Shown one piece after another: positions 22,521 to 31,895 of a stretch of 64,000 bases of DNA (positions within the stretch are counted from its first letter, which is position 1; each line of letters opens with the position of its first letter). The position numbers and the translations under genes are program-made. The DNA comes from Phyllobacterium brassicacearum (GTDB lineage: Bacteria; Pseudomonadota; Alphaproteobacteria; Rhizobiales; Rhizobiaceae). The notes beneath the pieces were generated by a model. That model was not told the DNA's origin. It saw only the letters and a list, made by a program, of their open reading frames with translations, and searched no databases. The DNA is taken from assembly GCF_003010955.1 (NCBI RefSeq), contig NZ_PGGO01000020.1, positions 39,693 to 103,692 of the forward strand, read 5' to 3'.

Positions 22521-24191
22521 ATGAGTCGCACTATCCTTAACTGCGGCCTCGGAGCGTTGGCTGCAGCTGTCGCGCTGTGGGGCGCTCCTGGCGCCGTCCA
22601 GGCGCAGGATGCGCAAAAGAAGCCCAACATCCTGTTCATCGTGTCCGACGACACCGGCCTTGGCGATCTCGGCCCCTATGGCGGCGGCGAAGGGCGGGGG
22701 ATGCCGACCCCGAGCATCGACAAGCTTGCGGAAGACGGCATGACCTTCTTCTCGTTCTACGCCCAGCCGAGTTGCACACCCGGCCGCGCCGCCATGCAGA
22801 CCGGGCGCATTCCGAACCGCAGCGGCATGACCACCGTGGCCTTCCAGGGTCAGGGCGGCGGCCTTCCCGCAGCAGAATGGACGCTGGCCTCCGTGCTCAA
22901 GCGCGGTGGATACCACACCTATTTCACCGGCAAGTGGCACCTCGGTGAGGCCGACTACGCATTGCCCAATGCCCAGGGTTATGACGAGATGAAATATGCC
23001 GGCCTCTATCATCTCAACGCCTATACCTATGCCGATCCGACCTGGTTCCCCGACATGTCTCCGGAACTGCGGGCGATGTTCCAGAAAGTGACCAAAGGCG
23101 CACTGTCCGGCAAGGCCGGAGGTCCGGTAACAGAAGAATTCAAGATCAACGGCCAGTATGTCGACACGCCGACGATCGATGGCAAGGAAGGAGTCGTCGG
23201 CATTCCGTTCTTCGACGGTTACGTCGAGAAGGCCGCGATCGAGTTCCTTGATGCAGCATCCCAGAAGCCGGACGAACCCTTCTTCATCAACGTCAACTTC
23301 ATGAAGGTGCATCAGCCGAACATGCCGGCACCGGAATTCCAGCTCAAATCACTGTCGAAGAGCAAATATGCGGATTCCGTTGTGGAACTAGACACCCGCA
23401 TCGGCCGCATCATGGACAAGCTTCGTGAGACCGGCATGGACAAGAACACGCTGGTTTTCTACACGACCGACAATGGCGCGTGGCAAGACGTCTATCCGGA
23501 TGCTGGATACACGCCCTTGCGTGGCACCAAGGGCACCTTGCGCGAGGGCGGTAACCGTGTTCCTGCGATTGCAGTATGGCCCGGCAAGGTCAAGCCCAAT
23601 ACGAAGAATCATGACCTCGTTGGCGGTCTCGACTTCATGGCAACCTTCGCCTCGGTCGCCGGGGTTCCGCTGCCAGACAAAGACCGCGAAGACAAGCCAA
23701 TCATCTTCGACAGCTACGACATGTCGCCAATCCTGCTCGGCACGGGCAAGTCGGCGCGCAAATCATGGTTCTACTTTACCGAAAACGAGCTCTCACCCGG
23801 CGCTATTCGTGTCAACAACTACAAGTTCGTGTTCAACCTGCGCGGTGATGATGGAGCTCAGACCGGTGGGCTGGCGGTCGACTCGAACCTCGGCTGGAAA
23901 GGAGCGGAGAAGTACGTCGCCACGGTGCCCCAGGTGTTCGACCTGTGGCAGGACCCGCAGGAACGCTATGACGTCTTCATGAACAACTTCACCGAGCGGA
24001 CCTGGATGGCCGTGGTCATGGGCGAGGAGCTGAAGAAGATCATGGCCACATACGTCGAGTATCCGCCGCGCAAGCTGCAGAGTATGGGCTATACAGGACC
24101 GATCACGCTTTCCAACTATGAGAAGTTCCAGTGGGTGCGGGACTCGCTCGCGAAGGAGGGTGTCACCATTCCGATGCCAACCGGCAATTGA
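22521..24191 (+). CDS. Exported arylsulfatase-type enzyme
   Basis: The 556-residue protein has a signal peptide (cleaved near AQA-QD, residue 29), the metal-binding start ILFIVSDDTGLGDLG and the sulfatase signature CTPGR with Cys85 as the residue converted to formylglycine by a maturase. TTDNGAW and RGTKGTLREGG are further family blocks. It should hydrolyse a sulfate (or possibly phosphonate) ester in the periplasm. ATG 22521 follows AGGAG. It leads a rightward cluster with a HAD phosphatase and a multihaem cytochrome. The substrate is unknown. Confidence 0.9.
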   Translation: MSRTILNCGLGALAAAVALWGAPGAVQAQDAQKKPNILFIVSDDTGLGDLGPYGGGEGRGMPTPSIDKLAEDGMTFFSFYAQPSCTPGRAAMQTGRIPNRSGMTTVAFQGQGGGLPAAEWTLASVLKRGGYHTYFTGKWHLGEADYALPNAQGYDEMKYAGLYHLNAYTYADPTWFPDMSPELRAMFQKVTKGALSGKAGGPVTEEFKINGQYVDTPTIDGKEGVVGIPFFDGYVEKAAIEFLDAASQKPDEPFFINVNFMKVHQPNMPAPEFQLKSLSKSKYADSVVELDTRIGRIMDKLRETGMDKNTLVFYTTDNGAWQDVYPDAGYTPLRGTKGTLREGGNRVPAIAVWPGKVKPNTKNHDLVGGLDFMATFASVAGVPLPDKDREDKPIIFDSYDMSPILLGTGKSARKSWFYFTENELSPGAIRVNNYKFVFNLRGDDGAQTGGLAVDSNLGWKGAEKYVATVPQVFDLWQDPQERYDVFMNNFTERTWMAVVMGEELKKIMATYVEYPPRKLQSMGYTGPITLSNYEKFQWVRDSLAKEGVTIPMPTGN

Positions 24192-24200
24192 TACTCAAAT

Positions 24201-24224
24201 GGCCCCCGGTTTGAACCGGGGGCC
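24201..24224 (+). repeat. Strong intercistronic hairpin
   Basis: GGCCCCCGGTT pairs with AACCGGGGGCC around a 2-base centre, immediately behind the sulfatase stop. No T run follows, so it may stabilise the sulfatase mRNA or weaken expression of the genes behind it rather than act as a full terminator. Confidence 0.7.
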
Positions 24225-24281
24225 ACTCGTTCGTTCTGCCTGCGCGTCTGCGGACACGCAGGCCGCTTGGAGGGTCTAACC

Positions 24282-25292
24282 ATGTTCGCAGCATTTGATC
24301 TTGCTAAAGTCGCCCGCGCTGGGGCGCTAGGCATCGCGGCCACGCTTCTTGTCGTTGTCGCGGCGTGGGCGCAAAACGATCCGCTGCCATCCTGGAACGA
24401 TACGGCACCGAAGGCCGCAATCGTTGAATTCGTCAAAAAGGTGACCACGGAGAACTCGCCCGACTTCGTACCAGAGCCGGAGCGCATTGCCGTGTTCGAC
24501 AATGACGGGACGCTGTGGGTCGAGCATCCGATGTACACCCAGCTCGCCTTTGCCCTCGATCGTGTAAAGGCGATGGCGGACGCACACCCGGAATGGAAAG
24601 ACACGCAGCCATTCAAGGCGGTGCTCGAGGGTGACATGAAGACCCTCGCCGCTGCCGGCGAAAAGGGGCTCATGGAAATTCTCATGGCGACCCACGCCGG
24701 AATGACCAGCGACGAATTCCAGACGATCGTAACAGACTGGATTGCAACCGCGCGCGACCCGCGGTTCAAGAAGCCTTACACCGAGCTCGTCTATCAGCCG
24801 ATGCTCGAACTGCTCACCTATTTGCGTGCCAACGGCTTCAAGACCTTCATCGTCTCGGGTGGCGGCATCGAGTTCATGCGCCCCTGGATGGAGCGGGTCT
24901 ATGGCGTGCCGCCCGAACAGGTCGTCGGCTCATCGATCAAGACACAGTTTGAGATGCGCGATGGCACTCCGACCCTGATGCGCCTGCCACAGGTCAACTT
25001 CATTGATGACAAGACCGGCAAGCCGGTCGGCATTAACGAACATATCGGCCGCCGGCCGATCGCCGCGTTCGGCAATTCCGACGGCGACCTGGAAATGCTG
25101 CAATGGACGACATTGGGCGACAAAGCGCGCTTCGGGCTGATCGTCCACCACACGGATGCCGAGCGCGAATACGCTTATGACCGGAACACGGAGTTCGGTC
25201 GCCTCGACACGGCGCTCGATGCGGCCGCCGTCAACCAATGGACCGTCGTCGACATGAAGACCGACTGGAAGCAGATATTTCCAGAGAAGTAG
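24282..25292 (+). CDS. Exported HAD-superfamily phosphatase
   Basis: The 336-residue protein has an N-terminal signal or anchor segment (about 12-30) and all HAD motifs: DNDGTLW (Asp73 and Asp75), the motif II serine in FIVSGGG, a lysine-containing segment and GNSDGDLEML. The second Asp predicts a phosphatase. GGAGGG precedes ATG 24282. It lies 90 bases behind the sulfatase and ends 53 bases before the cytochrome gene, so it belongs to the same likely operon. The substrate is unknown. Confidence 0.85.
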   Translation: MFAAFDLAKVARAGALGIAATLLVVVAAWAQNDPLPSWNDTAPKAAIVEFVKKVTTENSPDFVPEPERIAVFDNDGTLWVEHPMYTQLAFALDRVKAMADAHPEWKDTQPFKAVLEGDMKTLAAAGEKGLMEILMATHAGMTSDEFQTIVTDWIATARDPRFKKPYTELVYQPMLELLTYLRANGFKTFIVSGGGIEFMRPWMERVYGVPPEQVVGSSIKTQFEMRDGTPTLMRLPQVNFIDDKTGKPVGINEHIGRRPIAAFGNSDGDLEMLQWTTLGDKARFGLIVHHTDAEREYAYDRNTEFGRLDTALDAAAVNQWTVVDMKTDWKQIFPEK

Positions 25293-25345
25293 AAGTGGCG
25301 ACAGATGTCTGCCAGAATGCTGAGAGTGGGTTTGTGCTAACTGAG

Positions 25346-27643
25346 ATGCGGGGTGTTAGAGCAGACGTTGGTTTGTCGGCCATTCTTCGGGTGGTCTTTT
25401 CGTTTGCCACTCTATTTGTCACCGCGCAGGCCTTTGCCGCCGAAGGAGCTCCTGCCGTTCCTGTCGATCCACGTATCTCGATCCATGACGGCTTCGTGAG
25501 CGAGGCGAAATGCGCATCATGCCACGCCAACCAGGTATCAGCATTTGCTAAATCGAACCACGCCAAGGCGATGGCGGTTGCCGATGACAAGTCGGTCCGG
25601 GCAGATTTCAACAACAGCAGCTTCGAGAACGAAGGCCTCGTGTCAACCTTCTTTCGCCGTGACAAGCGCTTCTTCGTCCGCACCGATGGACCTGACGGCA
25701 AGCAAGCGGAATTCGAAGTCAAGTACACCTTTGCCTATGAACCCCTCCAGCAATATCTCGCCGATATCGGTGGCGGCAGATTGCAGGCGCTCGACGTCGC
25801 CTGGGATACGGAAAAACAGCGATGGTTCTGGCTCGGCGAAGGCAAACCAGCAAAACCTGGATCCACATTCCATTGGACAGGTCCATTCTATCGCTGGAAC
25901 CGCACCTGCATCGACTGCCACTCGACCGACCCCCGGGCCAACTTTCAACCGGAGACGAATGAATACAAATCGTCCTATGTTGCCACCAGTATAGGCTGTC
26001 AATCTTGTCACGGCGCGGGCGCAAAACACGTTGCATGGGCCGAGGGAAAAACCAGAGGTGCCACAGCGTCCGCGGATCCGAACCTGGGACTGTCGAAGGT
26101 CGATGCGGGCGCTTGTTTTGCCTGTCACTCGAGACGTACCAAGCTCGTTGACGGGTATCGACCCGGAAAGCCCTTCCTCGACTATTTTTCTCCGGCACTG
26201 CTGCGTCCGGACCTTTATTTTCCCGACGGGCAGATACTCGACGAGGTGTTCGAGTACGGCTCTTTCCAGCAGAGCAAGATGGCCAGAGCGGGCGTCACCT
26301 GCCTCGACTGCCACACCCAGCATGAAGCCGCACTCAAGGCACAGGGCAATGCCCTGTGTACGCAATGCCATACGAAGCTGCCGCCGGAGCGCTTTGTGAA
26401 ATTCAATCCGGGCGGCGACTTCGACACACCCGACCACACCCGTCACCCGGTCGGATCGACTGGAGCGCAGTGCTCGAACTGTCATATGCCCGAGCGTATC
26501 TATATGAAAGTCGACCCACGGCGCGACCACTCCTTTGTCATTCCGCGTCCTGACCTGTCGGCGGCCTATGGTACGCCGAATGCCTGTACGACATGCCATG
26601 AGGGCAAGACCAACGTTTGGGCGGCTGAAACCATGGACAAGTGGTATGGCAAGGCCTGGCGAGATCGGCCAACGACTGCACATGCTTTTGCGGGAGCAGC
26701 GCAGAACGATCCGGTATCGATCGAGGTCTTGCGAAAGATCGTTGCTGACCGGGAACAGGCAGGCATCGTCCGCGGCAGCGCGGTCGCTGCGATGAGCCGC
26801 ATCGGCGGAGCCAACACGATTGCTGACGTAAAGACGGCAGCGGGAGATCCGGATCCACTCGTCCGGTTGGGAGCAGCGGAGGCGGCGAGCAATTTGGCGC
26901 CTGAGGGGAGGCTGGATGCGATTGGCAAACTGCTCAGTGACGAAACGCGCGCCGTGCGTGTGGCGGCTGTTACCGCCCTGGGCAGCACTCCATCGCTCGG
27001 TTTGCTCGGTGATGCGAGAAAGGACTTCGACACGGCGGTCGAAGATCTGCGTGCCTATGTGCGGGCCAATGCCGACGTTGCCGAGACACAAAACAATTTT
27101 GGAACCTTCCTGTTTGGCCAGCAACGCGCAGACGAGGCCGAAAAAGCGTTCCGCCAGGCGATCGTGCTCGATCCGGCACTATCGGGTGCGCGTATCAACC
27201 TTGCCGAACTCTACCGCGCGACGGGACAGAACGAAAAATCCGAACAGGCTTACGCCGAGGCGATCGCAGCGTCACCCGATCAGGCAGACCTTCGCTACGG
27301 ACACGCCCTATCGCTCGTTCGCCAAAAAGCCCTGCCAGAAGCAATACGGGAGCTCGACGAGGCTGTCCGGCTTGATCCCGGCAACAGCCGGTACAAGACA
27401 ACGCTCGCCATTGCGCTCGATTCGGCTGGGCGGACCCCGGACGCCCTCACCGTGCTCGACCTCGCCATTGCTGGCGGAGAAACTGACGCTGATCTTCTCG
27501 GCGCGGCCATCCAGTATGGACTGAAGCTCCGCCGCTATCCGGAAACGCTGAAATATACCGAGGCGCTGGCGCGCCAGCGGCCGGATGACCCGCAACTTGC
27601 CGAACTCATCAGGCAGCTGCGCGCGGCTATCGGCTCCAGATAG
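25346..27643 (+). CDS. Octaheme c-type cytochrome fused to HEAT-like and TPR repeats
   Basis: The 765-residue exported protein (signal peptide ending near AQAFA) has eight CXXCH sites starting at Cys56, 188, 218, 257, 319, 338, 376 and 414, in a cytochrome c554/NrfA-like region. HEAT-like repeats follow (about 455-560) and then TPR repeats (about 600-760, e.g. NLAELYRATGQNEKSEQAYAEA). It is expected to carry electrons in the periplasm and dock a partner through its repeats. The start is uncertain: ATG 25346 begins the signal peptide. It lies behind the sulfatase and HAD genes. No reaction can be assigned. Confidence 0.85.
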   Translation: MRGVRADVGLSAILRVVFSFATLFVTAQAFAAEGAPAVPVDPRISIHDGFVSEAKCASCHANQVSAFAKSNHAKAMAVADDKSVRADFNNSSFENEGLVSTFFRRDKRFFVRTDGPDGKQAEFEVKYTFAYEPLQQYLADIGGGRLQALDVAWDTEKQRWFWLGEGKPAKPGSTFHWTGPFYRWNRTCIDCHSTDPRANFQPETNEYKSSYVATSIGCQSCHGAGAKHVAWAEGKTRGATASADPNLGLSKVDAGACFACHSRRTKLVDGYRPGKPFLDYFSPALLRPDLYFPDGQILDEVFEYGSFQQSKMARAGVTCLDCHTQHEAALKAQGNALCTQCHTKLPPERFVKFNPGGDFDTPDHTRHPVGSTGAQCSNCHMPERIYMKVDPRRDHSFVIPRPDLSAAYGTPNACTTCHEGKTNVWAAETMDKWYGKAWRDRPTTAHAFAGAAQNDPVSIEVLRKIVADREQAGIVRGSAVAAMSRIGGANTIADVKTAAGDPDPLVRLGAAEAASNLAPEGRLDAIGKLLSDETRAVRVAAVTALGSTPSLGLLGDARKDFDTAVEDLRAYVRANADVAETQNNFGTFLFGQQRADEAEKAFRQAIVLDPALSGARINLAELYRATGQNEKSEQAYAEAIAASPDQADLRYGHALSLVRQKALPEAIRELDEAVRLDPGNSRYKTTLAIALDSAGRTPDALTVLDLAIAGGETDADLLGAAIQYGLKLRRYPETLKYTEALARQRPDDPQLAELIRQLRAAIGSR

Positions 27644-27681
27644 GGCAACCGTACCAGCAGTTGGTTTGGGCCAGGTTGGCG

Positions 27682-28494
27682 TTATTTAGGAAAGAGAAAC
27701 GTAACGGCTAGCCTCGCGCCGAATCCATCCGGTCCATTGTCAGGGCTCTCTGCCCAATAGCGCACCCCTGCCGTCAGGCTGATCGGCTGCTTGTCTATCT
27801 TCACAAGCTTCGAAACCGTGAAATTCAGCGGGACTGACCACTCCTCACCCACCCAGTCATAGGTCGACTCGGTGTTGAGGGTGAACGTCCAGGCATCCTT
27901 GGTCGTGTACGAAACGAAAGGTTGCAGGAAAGTCGAACTGACGTCGTTGCGATCCTCGTCACCGGCAAAAGACCAGATGTGGTTCGTCAGAGCGCCGACA
28001 GTCCAGGGACCCTCTTGCTTCAGGACAACGGCTGTTGGCCCTGCGCCCCATTTTTCGCCGCCAAGCAGATCGTCGGTTGCCGTCGGCAACAGGAACACCG
28101 GACCGGCACCCCAGATAATACCCCCAGCCCCCGGTTGCTTTGGTGAGAAGAAGAAGCTCTGCACGGTGTCACCGAGGCCAAACTGGTCACCGGATGGCCC
28201 CGCGATATCGTCCTGCCAGGCGATGGGCAAGATCGTTCGCGAGATGACGTTCCAGTTCTCGTTCAGCGTGAACGGAATGACGGGCTGCACGTTGACATAG
28301 TACTTCTCGCCATCATTGGGACCGTAGCCGCTATCGTAGTTTGCCTGGAATGGCACACTGATCAGCGACGCAATCGGATTCGACAGTTTTTTGGCGAGGT
28401 CCGCGCTTGATTCCTGTGCCGACGCACCCGAATTCATCAGCAGCAGTGTGACCGCAGCGACCGGGACCGAATGCCAATTCCAGACCATATCCAT
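27682..28494 (-). CDS. Outer-membrane beta-barrel protein, channel/transporter-like
   Basis: The 270-residue protein has a signal peptide (to about ASA-QE, residue 25) and alternating amphipathic strands ending in a typical barrel C-terminus (ARLAVTFLFPK). It resembles the MetA-pathway/phenol-degradation type transporter family, often annotated only as transporter. ATG 28494 is preferred (GGGGAGAATCACAC upstream); the frame is open to 28554. It converges on the cytochrome gene, 38 bases apart, so it belongs to the neighbourhood but not to that operon. GTTACGTTAT lies 19 bases upstream (28513-28522). Confidence 0.7.
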   Translation of the reverse strand: MDMVWNWHSVPVAAVTLLLMNSGASAQESSADLAKKLSNPIASLISVPFQANYDSGYGPNDGEKYYVNVQPVIPFTLNENWNVISRTILPIAWQDDIAGPSGDQFGLGDTVQSFFFSPKQPGAGGIIWGAGPVFLLPTATDDLLGGEKWGAGPTAVVLKQEGPWTVGALTNHIWSFAGDEDRNDVSSTFLQPFVSYTTKDAWTFTLNTESTYDWVGEEWSVPLNFTVSKLVKIDKQPISLTAGVRYWAESPDNGPDGFGARLAVTFLFPK

Positions 28495-28550
28495 GTGTGA
28501 TTCTCCCCAGCCATAACGTAACATCGTTCGACGGTGCGTGCCATCAACTC

Positions 28551-28988
28551 TCAATGATGATGGTCAAGTTCGCTCAGAGCGATCCTTATATCCTGCAGGA
28601 ATCGGAACAGGGCACCCACCAGAAAGCATAAAGACCCAATAAACAGGACAGCCGCGCCGGGTTCATGGCGATAACCCAAAAAGGCAGCCACAAAACCAAA
28701 TAACAACAGCACTGTGATCCCGATTCCGCCAATCACCGCAAGTTGCAGGGATTGGTTCAAGAGGATTTCACGGCGCTTCAGCCGGATGATATCGGCCTTC
28801 AGCCACAGGCGCCCCGTATCGTCGTCGGCAATCTGGTTGAGGTTTCGAATTCGGTCAGTCACCCCTGCCATCCGACTGATCAGGATCGACACCAGAGCCG
28901 CAATCGAGGCCAGTAGAAATGCCGGAGCCACAGCATGGGAGATCATTGTCGAAAGTTGTTCGACGTTGACGGAAATCTCGAACCGCAT
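28551..28988 (-). CDS. DUF2721 membrane protein
   Basis: The 145-residue protein has three predicted membrane helices (about 16-38, 85-105, 110-130) and the DUF2721 pattern: an N-terminal helix, SRMAGVTDRIRNL, then a conserved charged loop LKRREILLNQSLQLAVIG. Its function is unknown. ATG 28988 is preferred because the upstream extension to 29048 is polar and Gln-rich. It is likely co-transcribed with the barrel gene 56 bases downstream. Confidence 0.75.
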   Translation of the reverse strand: MRFEISVNVEQLSTMISHAVAPAFLLASIAALVSILISRMAGVTDRIRNLNQIADDDTGRLWLKADIIRLKRREILLNQSLQLAVIGGIGITVLLLFGFVAAFLGYRHEPGAAVLFIGSLCFLVGALFRFLQDIRIALSELDHHH

Positions 28989-29279
28989 TTTCGCGCTTGT
29001 CTGTTGTTGTTGCTGAACAGGACCTAACCGTGCTGAGCATGACACCAACAGAAGATTTCAGCAAACGCGCTTTCTACAATGGCCTTGTGACAGCGACGGA
29101 GCAGGACTAGGCTACCGGTGTGATCCTCTCGAACAAACGCGTTCGCATTGGATCGCCGGTTTGGGGAAACCAGGGATGACGCTCAATCGTCACGGTCGCA
29201 TGCACCTTCAAGCGCTTGACTTCCAGCTCGAATTTATCGATGCGCGCCTGAACCGGGAAGTCGCGGGCGTTAGATCGCC

Positions 29280-29939
29280 ATGAACGATCGGGACCAGACT
29301 CTCCGCGACGAGCCGCGTTGGATCGCCGCTCTTGCAATCATTGCCGTACTCGGTCTGCTGTAAGTGCTGCCTCACCACGTTCAGGTGATGCCAAAGTGGT
29401 TTTCCTATGTTGTGGCGCTTGCAGTGCTTGTACCGATGGTGATCGTCACTATCACAGCGGCGAACATGCCGTGGCTACGTATCGAACGGGCTGTAATCCT
29501 TTTTCTCGGAGCGGCCTATGTCGCCAACACGGCTGCTGAACTGGCCGACATGATCGGGATAATCACACTGCACCCGCCGGAAACTCGGGCAATCTCGCTG
29601 CTCTCCTCCTCACTTGCGATCTGGGTCACCAATGTACTGATCTTTTCCTTGCTTTACTGGCAGATTGATCGTGGCGGCCCATTCGTTCGGGCGAGCAGGG
29701 CAAGTACGAAACCGGATTGGCTGTTTCCACAGGAGACGGCCCCCGAAATCGCATCGCCAGACTGGCAGCCATTATTCCTTGATTACCTGTTCCTCGGATA
29801 CAATACGGCGACAGCATTCAGCCCTACGGATATTCTGCCGCTCACGCGAAGGGCCAAGATGTTGATGATGCTCGAAAGCGCTATCTCACTCTTGACCCTC
29901 GTCATTGTAGCGGCGCGCGCGGTTAACGTTCTTCCCTAG
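29280..29939 (+). pseudogene. Conserved multi-helix membrane protein gene with an internal stop at codon 28
   Basis: Reading from ATG 29280 gives MNDRDQTLRDEPRWIAALAI and a first hydrophobic helix, then TAA at 29361-29363, then 191 further codons in the same frame (helices near the new start, TNVLIFSLLYWQ, motif TAFSPTD, and a last helix ending VNVLP). The upstream and downstream parts together look like a known family of roughly 220-residue rhizobial membrane proteins whose N-terminus is LRDEPRW. TAA probably replaced a Tyr codon. A shortened product from ATG 29388 is possible. Confidence 0.7.
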
Positions 29940-30047
29940 CACCGCCTAGACACGAATACTGCAGCTAAAGCCATTCGCTAGCACCCGTCCGCAGAGTTAA
30001 GCAGATAAAGCCTTCCCCAATCTGATACACTACCGCCGGCTCGACAA

Positions 30048-30066
30048 AGGCGGCACTTCGCCGCCT
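30048..30066. repeat. Short GC-rich hairpin in the gap before the VOC gene
   Basis: AGGCGGC and GCCGCCT form a 7-bp stem with a 5-base loop. No T run follows, so a terminator is not certain. It is the only clear structure in the 246-base gap 29940-30185. Confidence 0.4.
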
Positions 30067-30185
30067 AGGTACAGCCGGGCTGTTGTCTACAGTCCCCAGG
30101 CGTTCAAGTCGTTGCGTCAGTCAAATTGAGAAACACGGGGTGCGCTGCGGGGCCACCCTTTCCACAAAAAATCAAGGAGACAACC

Positions 30186-30851
30186 ATGACAACCGAAGAG
30201 ACACTTAGTCCGCGGACGATCGACATGAAACTCGAAATCGTCGTTATTCCTGTTTCGGACGTCGATCGTGCGAAGGAATTCTATACAAGCCTCGGGTGGA
30301 GACTCGACGCCGATTTCGCCGGCAATGACGGCTACCGCGTGATCCAGTTCACGCCGCCTGGCTCCGGGTGCTCGGTCATCTTCGGCAGGAACGTCACCGC
30401 TGCGTCACCCGGCTCCGCCCAAGGACTGTACCTGATCGTCTCCAACGTCGAGGCCGCTTGCGATGAGCTGCGCGGTCGCGGCGTCGAAGTCAGTGACGTG
30501 TTCCACCACGCCGGCGATACATATACGGGATCCGATGAGCCCTACCTGTTTGGACGAATCCGCGTTGGCGGTCCGGACCCTGATCGCGGCAGCTACCGCT
30601 CGTTCGCCTCGTTCAGTGATCCGGATGGCAACGGCTGGCTCTTCCAGGAGATCACCTCACGATTGCCCGGACGGGTTGACGCAGGTGACACAACCTTCAC
30701 CTCGTCGATTGAGCTCGCTGCAGCGCTCCGGCGTGCGGCCACCGCGCATGGAGAGCATGAGAAACTGACTGGCCAGCATGATGAGGGCTGGCCAGACTGG
30801 TACGCCGAGTACATCGTCCGGGGGCAAGCCGGACAGGAGCTGCCGACGTGA
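30186..30851 (+). CDS. VOC-family (glyoxalase/bleomycin resistance fold) protein
   Basis: The 221-residue protein has one VOC domain (about 12-155): MKLEIVVIPVSDVDRAKEFY at the start and the C-terminal block SFSDPDGNGWLFQEI with a metal-binding Glu. A Trp- and charge-rich tail follows, ending in GWPDWYAEYIVRGQAGQELPT, a tail also seen in many soil-bacterial homologues. ATG 30186 has AAGGAGA upstream. The substrate is not predictable. Confidence 0.85.
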   Translation: MTTEETLSPRTIDMKLEIVVIPVSDVDRAKEFYTSLGWRLDADFAGNDGYRVIQFTPPGSGCSVIFGRNVTAASPGSAQGLYLIVSNVEAACDELRGRGVEVSDVFHHAGDTYTGSDEPYLFGRIRVGGPDPDRGSYRSFASFSDPDGNGWLFQEITSRLPGRVDAGDTTFTSSIELAAALRRAATAHGEHEKLTGQHDEGWPDWYAEYIVRGQAGQELPT

Positions 30852-30990
30852 GCAGCGGGAAATGGCAGGTTATCGTGGGAGGATATTCAGCTTATCAATG
30901 ATAGCAGTTATACGGCTGGCCTTTACCGACTACCAAGCGCGGCGATTGGCCAGCCGCTCCGTACGTAGACCTCGCGGTGTCAGCCAGATG

Positions 30991-31311
30991 TCAAGGCCCT
31001 GCCACGGTCACCTTGCCCTTCATGTTCGGGTGAAACCGGCAATAATAATCGGCCGACTCCACCTTGTCCAAAACCAAACGTGCCGATTTGCCTGCCGGGA
31101 TCATCACATCCCAGCCCCCTTTCACGGTCGCGGTGTGAGCCAGAATGTCCTTGTTGATCCATTCGATCGTGTCGCCCGCCCTCGCATTGATAACCGCCGG
31201 CGAGAACACAAGCTTGTCGATCGTAACCTGAAGGGTTTCCGCCCAGGCAGGCGCGGCGGCTACTCCCAATGCAACGGCAATGCCGAGACACAATTGCCGC
31301 TTCAACAACAT
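30991..31311 (-). CDS. Small periplasmic cupredoxin (amicyanin/plastocyanin-like)
   Basis: The 106-residue protein has a signal peptide (cleaved near AWA-ET) and a complete type I copper site: His59 in ILAHTATV, Cys91, His94 and Met97 in YYCRFHPNMKG. It should shuttle single electrons in the periplasm. It lies 10 bases behind the DUF4142 gene in an operon whose promoter matches the ECF sigma factor next door. ATG 31311 starts the signal peptide; the frame is open to 31353. Confidence 0.9.
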   Translation of the reverse strand: MLLKRQLCLGIAVALGVAAAPAWAETLQVTIDKLVFSPAVINARAGDTIEWINKDILAHTATVKGGWDVMIPAGKSARLVLDKVESADYYCRFHPNMKGKVTVAGP

Positions 31312-31321
31312 GCTTTGATCT

Positions 31322-31843
31322 TCATTTGAGTTCTGCGGCGACCTGCTCGGCATGCTGCTGGTGACCCTGGAAAATCTTCAGACCAGTCTCCAGCAAGCTC
31401 TTGAGTTCGGCATTACTTGCTGACGGGATCAGCAGAGTTTCCAAAGCCTCATTCACTTGCTTGTGATAGGCCACCTCGTTCTCGACATAGGCCTTGTCAA
31501 ACGCAGCGCCGTCGAGCTTTGAGAGTTTGCTTCGTTCAGCACTTGCGGCCTCGGCCAAAGCTCGGCTGGTGTCATTGTCTTCCGGTGTGACCTTCAATTT
31601 CTTGACGAGATCAAGCGCTTGCTTGTTCACAGCTTCGTGGTCGCGAACCATGTCCTTGGCGAAGCCGACAACATTCTCGTTCTTTGACATCTTAACCGCC
31701 TGTTGCGCAGCTTCGATGTCGATCGTGCCGGCCGTGTAGGCGATATGCGCGATCTGCGGATCGGTTGGCTTATCCGCCGCGTGGGTCAAGGACGTGCCGA
31801 GCAAACAGAATGCGGCAAGCACTGCTGTCTTGCGAGATAGCAT
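31322..31843 (-). CDS. DUF4142 secreted protein
   Basis: The 173-residue product has a signal peptide (MLSRKTAVLAAFCLLGTSLTHAA) and a helical DUF4142 domain similar to ferritin-like four-helix proteins (DIEAAQQAVKMSKNENVVGFAKDM, VAYHKQVNEALE). Its function is unknown; homologues often sit beside ECF sigma factors. AAGGAGG lies just before ATG 31843. A GGAAC-N16-CATCCAAT promoter lies 53-81 bases upstream. Confidence 0.85.
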   Translation of the reverse strand: MLSRKTAVLAAFCLLGTSLTHAADKPTDPQIAHIAYTAGTIDIEAAQQAVKMSKNENVVGFAKDMVRDHEAVNKQALDLVKKLKVTPEDNDTSRALAEAASAERSKLSKLDGAAFDKAYVENEVAYHKQVNEALETLLIPSASNAELKSLLETGLKIFQGHQQHAEQVAAELK

Positions 31844-31895
31844 AATATCCTCCTTTGCCCTGCCGAATGGCGGGCATTGTTTGTGATTGGCAACC

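Noticed and set aside
25643..27124. Leftward 493-codon open frame opposite the octaheme cytochrome gene
   Set aside because: The plus strand shows eight haem motifs, HEAT and TPR repeats. The antisense frame has no recognisable domain.
29107..29337. Leftward 76-codon open frame with a protein-like C-terminus (HPWFPQTGDPMRTRLFER)
   Set aside because: It has no convincing start codon or ribosome site, and its 5' part is antisense to the broken membrane gene. It may be a gene fragment, but I cannot support it.
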